A stretch of 10,369 nt of DNA from assembly GCA_947176785.1 (NCBI GenBank), contig CAMWSA010000107.1, forward strand, positions 1 to 10,369, in the 5' to 3' direction. The DNA is from an uncultured Lachnospiraceae bacterium (lineage in GTDB: Bacteria; Bacillota; Clostridia; Lachnospirales; Lachnospiraceae). Made by a program: the position numbers and the translations under genes. This document shows, piece by piece, positions 5,929 through 10,369 of this stretch (positions within the stretch are counted from its first letter, which is position 1; every line of letters starts with the position of its first letter). A model generated the notes under the pieces. The model did no database searches and was not told the DNA's origin. It worked only from the letters and a program-made list of their open reading frames with translations.

Positions 5929-7016
5929 TGGCAAATCTCAAAGAAAAGAAGGCAAGAGCCGCAGAGAATGAAAAGCTGGCGGCAGGTCTTGGTATCACAG
6001 TGGAGGAATTGGCGGACAGGAACGTGCCGACCGTCGGATTTGATGAAAATGGGGAGAGACATTTTGACTATGGAACGCGCCGCTTTGCCGTGACGCTCTG
6101 TGCGATTGCTCCCGATGTGGGATTTGAGGTATTTCAACTGACCACGCAAGAGACAAAAGCTGGGAAGAAAACCAAAAATCTCCCAAAGCCGGGGACCCAG
6201 GACGACTTGAGCCGCGCGGAAGCGGCGCAGGAAGAATTCAAGCAGATGAAAAAGGAACTGAAGGCAGTAGTGAAGGCTGAGAAAAAACGGCTGGAGCTGG
6301 CGCTGATGACGGGAAGATGCTGGAGCACAGAAGCGTGGACGGAACTTTTTGCGGAACATCCTCTTATGCGGCGGTTTTCCCCCGCCCTGGTCTGGGGCAT
6401 CTACAACGGGAGTACGCTTGCAAAAAGCTTCCGCTGCCGGGAGAACGGTCTGTTTTATGACGCGGAGGGTGAAGAACTCGAGCTGCCGGAAGACGCGAGG
6501 ATCAGGCTCGTCTTCCCGTTGGAGTTGACAAAGGAGGAAAAGAAGGCGTGGCAGGATCAAATCTGGGAGGATGACATGGAACAGCCCATCGAGCAGCTTG
6601 GCCTAAAAACCTATATGGTACATAAGCAGGAGGCAAAAAAGAAGAAGCTGGTGCGCTGCATGGGGAAATTGTTCCTCGACGAGATTTTCGGCGACCGGCT
6701 GGAGAAATTCGGCTGGCACCGCGGACGGATGGATGACGAGCATGACTTTTATGATATCTATTACCGCGAGGACAAAGATGCGGGGCTTTCCGTGGAACTG
6801 CATACCTCTGGAAATACGCCCTTTGACAATATGGAAATCGAACTTTACGGAACACGTTTTTTTGAGTCGGGCACTTTCGACTGGGAGACCCATGAATACG
6901 ACGAGAAAGACGAGGAGAAAGCCATCGCCCTGCAGGATATTTCTCCAAGGTATTTCAGCGAGGTAGTGCGGCAGATCATGGAGGCGGGAGCCGAGTCGTA
7001 TCTGTGGGATAAATAA
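5925..7016 (+). CDS. DUF4132 (MolR-family) protein, C-terminal part only
   Basis: This 363-residue protein matches the C-terminal region of DUF4132 proteins, the family that includes the E. coli MolR/YehI proteins. Recognisable blocks in order are GITVEELADR (23-32) leading to FDYGTRRFAV, a charged coiled-coil-like helix (about 94-126), LALMTGRCWSTEAW (near 125-138), HPLMRRFSPALVWGIY (145-160), and EQPIEQL (209-215). Full family members are usually far longer, with an N-terminal WGR or helical-repeat region. That part is absent, so the gene is 5'-truncated or a natural short form. AGGAGG lies about 7 nt upstream of the first ATG, and a second ATG follows directly. The biochemical role of the family is not established. 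It is soluble by sequence. Confidence 0.85.
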   Translation: MMANLKEKKARAAENEKLAAGLGITVEELADRNVPTVGFDENGERHFDYGTRRFAVTLCAIAPDVGFEVFQLTTQETKAGKKTKNLPKPGTQDDLSRAEAAQEEFKQMKKELKAVVKAEKKRLELALMTGRCWSTEAWTELFAEHPLMRRFSPALVWGIYNGSTLAKSFRCRENGLFYDAEGEELELPEDARIRLVFPLELTKEEKKAWQDQIWEDDMEQPIEQLGLKTYMVHKQEAKKKKLVRCMGKLFLDEIFGDRLEKFGWHRGRMDDEHDFYDIYYREDKDAGLSVELHTSGNTPFDNMEIELYGTRFFESGTFDWETHEYDEKDEEKAIALQDISPRYFSEVVRQIMEAGAESYLWDK

Positions 7017-7070
7017 CGAACTGCGGTCTGCTTGTGAAATTCGCAAAACGAATATATATCACGGGCAAAA

Positions 7071-7805
7071 TCACATCCTCTCCAACAACGCCCCCTTCGC
7101 ATTCCTGGAAAACAGACACCTCTCCCCGTTCTTCATCCGTATCTCCCGCCCTTTCAGATCCAACTCCGCAATCTGCTCCACGTTCACCAGGTAAGCCCGA
7201 TGTGTCCGAAGGAACCGACTCCCCAGCTGACCCTCCAGTTCCCGCAGACTGCCGATGAAGTCGAACCAGTCATTCATCCCGTGCAGCGCGATCCGATGGG
7301 TGCGCGGCGTGGCCTCGAAAAACAGAATCTCATCCACCGGCACATGCTTCACCACATCCATCACCTTCACGGAAAAATACTCCCTGTGTTCCCCCTGCTC
7401 CGCCCGCATCCTTTGCGTAATCACAAACAGGCTCTGCCTGAGCCCCTCCTCCATCTTCTCCCTGCTCTCCTTCACGATATAATCCAACACCTCCAGATGA
7501 TAGCGGAACGTCTCAAACGCCAGGTTCCCATAGGCCGTCACATACACCAGGAACCCCCTGGGATCCAACTTCCTGATCTCCCGCCCCAGGGCGAACCCGT
7601 CCATGGCCGCCCCTTTCAGTTCCACGTCCAGGAAATAAATCCCCCGCCCCGGCGCCTCTCTCACTGCCTCCAGAATCTCCAGGGGACTGCCGCTGCACAG
7701 GACAATCTCCATGTCATATCCCTCTATCATAATCTGCTTCTCCAGGCATTCCCGCTGCATCCCGCGGATACTTTCCTCATCCTCGCAAATATATACTGGT
7801 AACAT
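7071..7805 (-). CDS. LytTR-family response regulator
   Basis: This 244-residue protein is the DNA-binding partner of the kinase encoded just upstream. The receiver domain (about 1-125) has the acidic pair Glu8/Asp9, the phosphoacceptor Asp60 in IYFLDVEL, Thr90 and Lys112. A LytTR DNA-binding domain follows (about 143-244), with the typical FLRTHRAYLVNVEQI block at 198-212. Members of this AgrA-like group usually bind direct repeats of about 9 bp and control peptides, bacteriocins, transporters or cell-surface genes. The ribosome binding site AAGGAGAGAGGAA overlaps the end of the kinase gene, so the pair is transcribed together and probably coupled in translation. No agrB or agrD gene is seen next to it. 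The target genes cannot be read from the window. Confidence 0.95.
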   Translation of the reverse strand: MLPVYICEDEESIRGMQRECLEKQIMIEGYDMEIVLCSGSPLEILEAVREAPGRGIYFLDVELKGAAMDGFALGREIRKLDPRGFLVYVTAYGNLAFETFRYHLEVLDYIVKESREKMEEGLRQSLFVITQRMRAEQGEHREYFSVKVMDVVKHVPVDEILFFEATPRTHRIALHGMNDWFDFIGSLRELEGQLGSRFLRTHRAYLVNVEQIAELDLKGREIRMKNGERCLFSRNAKGALLERM

Positions 7806-7816
7806 TTCCTCTCTCC

Positions 7817-9187
7817 TTACCCTGCGCTCCTCTCCTGCACCTTGAACTCCTGGACAAAATAGCCGTCCTGCACCGCCGTGGCCGGCAGCACGTTCTCGTA
7901 TCCCTCCAGAATCTTCCGATAGCTGGCCAGCCCGATCCCCCGGTCTGCCCCTCTGGTGGAATAGCCCTGCTGCCAGATCCTGTGGAAGTCAATATCGTGG
8001 TACAACCGGTTCTTTACCCGGAAAGTGGTATACCCCTCCTGGCAGCTGACCATGATATACACCCGGGCATCCTCCCTTCCCCTGACTTCGTCCATGGCAT
8101 TGTCGATCAGAATCCCCAGGCACCGGCACAGATCCGTAGTCCTGCACCCCGTCCCGCAGAAAGGCCGCATCACCTCCAGTTCACAGGCCGTACCCTCCTT
8201 CTGCATCTGAGCGATTTTCGCCAGCAGAAGCCCTTTGATCTCCATCATGCAGACATTGCTCAGTTGGGACATCTGCCTGATCTGCCCGCCGATCTGGCTG
8301 TCAAAGTCATCCGTCATCTCCTGGATGTAATCCATGACCTCCGTAAATTCCCCTTCCTTCGCCGTCAGGTACATCCCCGATATCATATTTTTATAATCAT
8401 GCCGGAAGCGCCTCATCTCCTCCTGCATCCCCTCCAGCGTCCTGATATAGGCCTCCTGCTGCTGGACAATCAGCAGCTGGGCAGCAACTTCCTTCTGCTG
8501 CCACTTCTCCCGCCCCTTATAGTGGAAGACAATCAGCGTCATGAACAATATCAGGATCGAAATATTCAGGCTGATGTTGCGGCTCATTCCTTTATAGGTA
8601 AACAAAGCCATCATACCATACACCAGCATCGGATAAGCGCTCATGCAGAGCATGCCCCAATTCCAGATGTCCCTGTGCTCTATCCACTGGCGGTACACAT
8701 CTCCCACCTTCAATTGATACAGAAGGAACAAAATCACCAGGATGGCAGCCGGACCCAGCATATAATTGGTAAATAAATACATCATGCGTTCTTTCTGGAT
8801 ACTGAGTGCATAGGGCCTGTCAGACGTCAGGACAAAAACCATCATCACGGAAAACTCCGCCACAATTCCTTCAAACACCACAATGCCCCAACACAGTCGG
8901 AACCTCTCCCGGAAAAGAAGTCTGATGCAAAAGGCATTCCCAATGAACTGTACATATTCCAGCAGCATGATCATTAAAAAATTTTGCATCAGGCCCGCCT
9001 TGTAAAAAAGTGATGCAACCCCCGCTACCGTCACAATCCAGACAGCCGTAAAAGCGATTCCGCCCCACCGGCGTTTTCCTCTGTCCAAGGAAAGAATCTT
9101 TAAAACAAACAGCCCCACACCAACAGCCGTAATCAGGCTGAAAGTGGTTGAAATCATATTATAGCCAAACACACTCAGAAAACTCAT
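7817..9187 (-). CDS. GHKL sensor histidine kinase (AgrC-like)
   Basis: This 456-residue membrane kinase has six or seven hydrophobic segments in residues 9-223, a coiled linker (about 226-260), the phosphoacceptor His263 in FRHDYKN, the N box LIDNAMDE (Asn363), and the glycine box DRGIGL (Gly417, Gly419). The order and motifs are those of peptide-sensing GHKL kinases paired with LytTR regulators. The sensor domain is all membrane helices with short loops, which fits a small peptide or membrane signal. The start has GGGGAGG 6 nt upstream. The ATG overlaps the TGA of a short leader ORF. The regulator starts 11 nt after its stop. The signal molecule is unknown. Confidence 0.95.
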   Translation of the reverse strand: MSFLSVFGYNMISTTFSLITAVGVGLFVLKILSLDRGKRRWGGIAFTAVWIVTVAGVASLFYKAGLMQNFLMIMLLEYVQFIGNAFCIRLLFRERFRLCWGIVVFEGIVAEFSVMMVFVLTSDRPYALSIQKERMMYLFTNYMLGPAAILVILFLLYQLKVGDVYRQWIEHRDIWNWGMLCMSAYPMLVYGMMALFTYKGMSRNISLNISILILFMTLIVFHYKGREKWQQKEVAAQLLIVQQQEAYIRTLEGMQEEMRRFRHDYKNMISGMYLTAKEGEFTEVMDYIQEMTDDFDSQIGGQIRQMSQLSNVCMMEIKGLLLAKIAQMQKEGTACELEVMRPFCGTGCRTTDLCRCLGILIDNAMDEVRGREDARVYIMVSCQEGYTTFRVKNRLYHDIDFHRIWQQGYSTRGADRGIGLASYRKILEGYENVLPATAVQDGYFVQEFKVQERSAG

Positions 9188-9249
9188 GCTCTGCCTCCCC
9201 TCTCTCCATGCCGCATATCCAGGCCTTCGTACATGGTATAGATGGCCAT
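9184..9249 (-). CDS. 21-codon leader ORF coupled to the kinase gene
   Basis: An ATG at 9249, with AGGA about 9 nt upstream, opens a 21-codon frame beginning MAIYTMYEGLDM and ending in TGA at 9184-9186, which overlaps the kinase ATG as ATGA. It starts about 25 nt after the predicted transcription start, so it is the first ORF of the message. It may control kinase translation by coupling. It carries no signal peptide and does not look like an AgrD-type pheromone precursor. It could also be chance. Confidence 0.4.
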   Translation of the reverse strand: MAIYTMYEGLDMRHGERGGRA

Positions 9250-9279
9250 CCGGCCGTTTCCTGCCGGGAATATGGTCAC

Positions 9280-9309
9280 ATTATATCATAGTTCAGCCAT
9301 TAGCTGCAA
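9280..9309 (-). promoter_or_regulatory. Promoter of the kinase/regulator operon
   Basis: On the minus strand TTGCAG (9304-9309), an 18-nt spacer, and a perfect TATAAT (9280-9285) preceded by TGa form an extended -10 promoter. The start would be near 9273, leaving a leader of about 85 nt before the kinase start codon. Confidence 0.65.
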
Positions 9310-9455
9310 TCAAATCTAAAATCCCTCACCTCTTCCTCTGAGGCAGGATTCTCCTTTGAAGCATATGTCCCCTTATCTTCTATGCGCCAGCAGCCATGCC
9401 ATGATACGGACTGTCTGCGAAAGAGGCCATGCTGCTGATGGAAGAAAAAGGGCAT
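9300..9455 (-). pseudogene. Possible C-terminal gene scrap
   Basis: The minus-strand frame ending at TAA 9300-9302 reads GTYASKENPASEEEVRDF near its end, which looks like real coding sequence with an acidic C-terminal helix. An ATG at 9455 would give 51 residues, but it has no ribosome binding site and overlaps another frame on the plus strand. I take only the last 30 or so codons as a possible remnant. The family is unknown. The kinase promoter -35 box overlaps its end. Confidence 0.25.
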
Positions 9456-9539
9456 ACATATCTGGATGAGAGTTTAAGCATTTTTGCTAAAACCCATATT
9501 GAGAACCTGAAAAAACTACCTACAAAGGAGGCCGCTTAA
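9429..9539 (+). CDS. Small ORF, possible 3' remnant of a larger gene
   Basis: The frame reads MLLMEEKGHTYLDESLSIFA and ends with NLKKLPTKEAA, 36 residues from the ATG at 9429. The same frame is open for eight more codons upstream (YGLSAKEA), so it may be the tail of a lost gene. The start has no clear ribosome binding site. Its TAA shares one base with the ATG of the next small ORF, which points to a true operon end. I do not recognise the family. Confidence 0.35.
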   Translation: MLLMEEKGHTYLDESLSIFAKTHIENLKKLPTKEAA

Positions 9540-9622
9540 TGGAAAACAAGAAACAATTTGAAAAATGCTCAGAATGTGACTATTGCAGTGGATTCTGCCC
9601 CTTGGGAAATACCAGAACCTAA
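9539..9622 (+). CDS. 27-residue peptide with a ferredoxin-type cysteine motif
   Basis: AAAGGAGG lies 6 nt before the ATG, which overlaps the preceding stop as TAATG. The 27-residue product contains CSECDYCSGFCP, the C-x2-C-x2-C-x3-C-P pattern of one [4Fe-4S] cluster in bacterial ferredoxins (Cys10, 13, 16 and 20). A whole ferredoxin is about 55 residues or more with two such motifs, so this is either the broken N-terminus of an iron-sulfur protein or a real metal-binding mini-peptide. The strong ribosome binding site favours translation. Confidence 0.5.
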   Translation: MENKKQFEKCSECDYCSGFCPLGNTRT

Positions 9623-9625
9623 ACA

Positions 9626-9653
9626 GGGAAATACAGAATTTACTGTATCTCCC
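9626..9653 (+). terminator. Hairpin just after the mini-peptide ORF
   Basis: GGGAAATACAG (9626-9636) and CTGTATCTCCC (9643-9653) form an 11-position stem with one mismatch and a 6-nt loop, starting 3 nt after the stop codon. No T-run follows, so it may stabilise the 3' end rather than terminate. Confidence 0.4.
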
Positions 9654-9747
9654 GGTTGCTACTTAATAAAATTCCTTATTCATTTAGATGGTTTTTCTTT
9701 GGGCACCATGCAGGTGTCGTTTGGATAGGAACTGCGTCAGAGTACCT

Positions 9748-9779
9748 TGCCCCGAATCCGATGAAACCGGGCATTTTTT
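9748..9779 (+). terminator. Weak intrinsic terminator candidate
   Basis: TGCCC (9748-9752) and GGGCA (9769-9773) form a short stem with a long loop, followed by six T (9774-9779). It could end transcription coming from the small ORFs. The rest of 9654-9838 holds nothing else I can support. Confidence 0.3.
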
Positions 9780-9838
9780 GTATCCTTTTTTCATGGAAAT
9801 AGTTTTTGATATAGTCCTGATCCAGGTGGATACTGCAA

Positions 9839-9886
9839 AGCACAATATATAGTATTTCTTCTTTGACTTGACCTATATATTGTGCT
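9839..9886. promoter_or_regulatory. Perfect 14-bp inverted repeat, operator-like
   Basis: AGCACAATATATAG (9839-9852) and CTATATATTGTGCT (9873-9886) form a perfect inverted repeat with a 20-nt spacer. The right arm fills most of the spacer of the promoter at 9863-9891 and its last base is the first base of the -10 box, while the -35 box lies in the loop. A dimeric repressor bound here would close the promoter. Confidence 0.7.
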
Positions 9887-9891
9887 ATCAT
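9863..9891 (+). promoter_or_regulatory. Promoter of the attenuator leader
   Basis: TTGACT (9863-9868), a 17-nt spacer, and TATCAT (9886-9891) form a near-consensus promoter with a start near 9898. It drives a leader with two terminators toward the gene starting at 10324. Confidence 0.65.
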
Positions 9892-9955
9892 AAATTTGTT
9901 ATTGAATTTTGTGCAGTTCCAGAACGAGAAGCACACGCTGGTTAAGTTTGTACGG

Positions 9956-10002
9956 AGTCAGAAGTATAAAGTGCAGGACACTTTACGCCTTCTGGCTTTT
10001 TT
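9956..10002 (+). terminator. Intrinsic terminator 1 of the leader
   Basis: AGTCAGAAG (9956-9964) pairs with CTTCTGGCT (9989-9997) with one G-T pair, then TAAAGTG (9967-9973) pairs with CACTTTA (9979-9985) around a 5-nt loop. A run of six T ends at 10002. Confidence 0.85.
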
Positions 10003-10053
10003 ATGTCTGTATAACACCATTTTACAGGCTATCATACAGCATATCTGTACGCA

Positions 10054-10103
10054 GGCAGGAATGATCCGGCAGTTTAAACCGCCATCATTTCCTGCCCTTT
10101 TTT
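10054..10103 (+). terminator. Intrinsic terminator 2 of the leader
   Basis: GGCAGGAATGAT (10054-10065) pairs with ATCATTTCCTGCC (10084-10096) with one bulged T. The loop can close further through CGG and CCG. Six T follow at 10098-10103. Confidence 0.85.
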
Positions 10104-10310
10104 CGTTAGGTAATTGCGAAACTCTTTGAAGCAAGTGACGGAATTTGTGTTAGAAAAAGACCTAACACAGTCAATATATACAAAAACGGGCTTGGAAGCA
10201 AATTTGTTTTACAAATTAGCTTCATGCGGTGGCAAGTCGCCCTTATTTTGTATATATTGCCCACTCCCTGTTACTTAAAAGGAGGTTTCGCAATTACCTA
10301 CTTTTTTCGT
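10097..10310. repeat. 10-bp direct repeats flanking the hairpin element
   Basis: CTTTTTTCGT occurs at 10097-10106 and 10301-10310, immediately outside the terminal inverted repeats. The next base after each copy is also T, so the visible match is 11 bp. The left copy is part of the T-run of terminator 2. Confidence 0.75.
10107..10300. mobile_element. MITE-like 194-bp hairpin element with target-site duplication
   Basis: The ends are a perfect 16-bp inverted repeat, TAGGTAATTGCGAAAC (10107-10122) and GTTTCGCAATTACCTA (10285-10300). Similarity continues imperfectly about 10 bases inward. The element is flanked by CTTTTTTCGT on both sides (10097-10106 and 10301-10310), a 10-bp direct repeat fitting a target-site duplication. 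The interior has nested symmetry: GTGTTAG/CTAACAC (10147-10168), a perfect 14-bp pair CAATATATACAAAA/TTTTGTATATATTG (10172-10185, 10246-10259), and an inner hairpin of 12 paired positions (10195-10223). It codes for nothing. This is the structure of a non-autonomous element moved by a transposase elsewhere. The parent family is unknown. Confidence 0.75.
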
Positions 10311-10323
10311 TCAAGAAGGGGAC

Positions 10324-10369
10324 ATGGATACTTCCAACAAGCGTAACGGCTATTCCTCCAAGAGGCTAA
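10324..10369 (+). CDS. Start of a gene that leaves the window
   Basis: AGAAGGGG just upstream and ATG at 10324 open a frame reading MDTSNKRNGYSSKRL up to the window edge. A short polar, basic N-terminus ending in KRL is common in small membrane transporters such as ECF substrate-binding components, where the first helix follows at once. That is a guess from 15 residues. Its leader with tandem terminators suggests control by attenuation. The spacing between ribosome binding site and start is short. Confidence 0.45.
   Translation, partial: MDTSNKRNGYSSKRL

Larger units (their letters stand above)
9898..10106 (+). ncRNA. Structured leader RNA with tandem terminators (possible riboswitch or attenuator)
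   Basis: From the predicted start to the second T-run there are about 205 nt with no credible coding frame. An early hairpin pairs GTGC (9911-9914) with GCAC (9931-9934). Two intrinsic terminators follow at 9956-10002 and 10054-10103, with a small hairpin TACAG, catat, CTGTA between them. Without the inserted element at 10107-10300, the second T-run would end about 17 nt before the downstream start codon, the layout of a transcription attenuator. I do not see the conserved core of any riboswitch class I know, nor a T-box motif. Confidence 0.5.

Noticed and set aside
5817..6560. Long minus-strand ORF opposite the DUF4132 gene
   Set aside because: The composition is that of a shadow frame, while the plus strand has clear family motifs.
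7017..7070. Terminator between the convergent DUF4132 and response-regulator genes
   Set aside because: Only a 5-bp stem (ATTCG/CGAAT) is seen and no T-run follows.
9676..9936. Minus-strand ORF of 86 codons (GTG start, or 71 codons from ATG at 9891)
   Set aside because: There is no ribosome binding site, and the frame reads through a perfect inverted repeat and a strong plus-strand promoter. It shows no family signal, though a small real gene cannot be fully excluded.
9896..10129. Plus-strand ORF of 77 codons in the leader
   Set aside because: It crosses two strong intrinsic terminators and enters the inserted element, and has no ribosome binding site.

Overview
The window looks like a chromosomal segment of a gut-type Clostridia (Bacillota, probably Lachnospiraceae). 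This rests on strong AGGAGG-type ribosome binding sites, oxidoreductase genes of the kind common in that family, a LytTR/GHKL two-component pair, and intrinsic terminators with T-runs. It is an inference from gene content, not a match to a named genome.

Layout. (1) 1-1976, minus strand: an intact aldo/keto reductase followed upstream by two decayed genes. One is a lipoprotein leader fused to the last third of an alpha/beta hydrolase. The other is a second aldo/keto reductase with an in-frame amber codon and no C-terminal half. (2) 1977-3660: an intergenic region with a promoter and a perfect palindrome, a truncated TetR-type regulator, a two-repeat AbrB-like protein with its own promoter and palindrome, an apparently self-contained small RNA unit (promoter, hairpins, terminator), and a scrap of a histidine kinase. 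This stretch looks like a site of repeated insertion and deletion. (3) 3657-5346, minus: an ABC exporter (permease and ATPase) preceded by a perfect 13-bp inverted repeat. (4) 5599-7016, plus: a promoter, a gene remnant, and a DUF4132/MolR-family protein reduced to its C-terminal part. (5) 7071-9249, minus: a 21-codon leader ORF, a GHKL histidine kinase and a LytTR response regulator in one tightly packed operon with a recognisable promoter. (6) 9300-9622: gene scraps and two tiny coupled ORFs, one with a ferredoxin-type cysteine motif. (7) 9839-10369, plus: an operator-like inverted repeat around a good promoter, a leader with two tandem intrinsic terminators, and a 194-bp hairpin element with terminal inverted repeats and a target duplication (MITE-like). 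The element sits between the second terminator and the first codons of a gene that runs off the window.

How it works together. The clearest functional units are the ABC exporter and the kinase/regulator pair. The LytTR pair may control the exporter or genes outside the window, but nothing in the sequence proves a link. The most interesting structure is the right end. Removing the 194-bp element restores a compact attenuator in which the terminator T-run lies just before the ribosome binding site of the last gene, so the element appears to have landed inside a transcription-attenuation leader.
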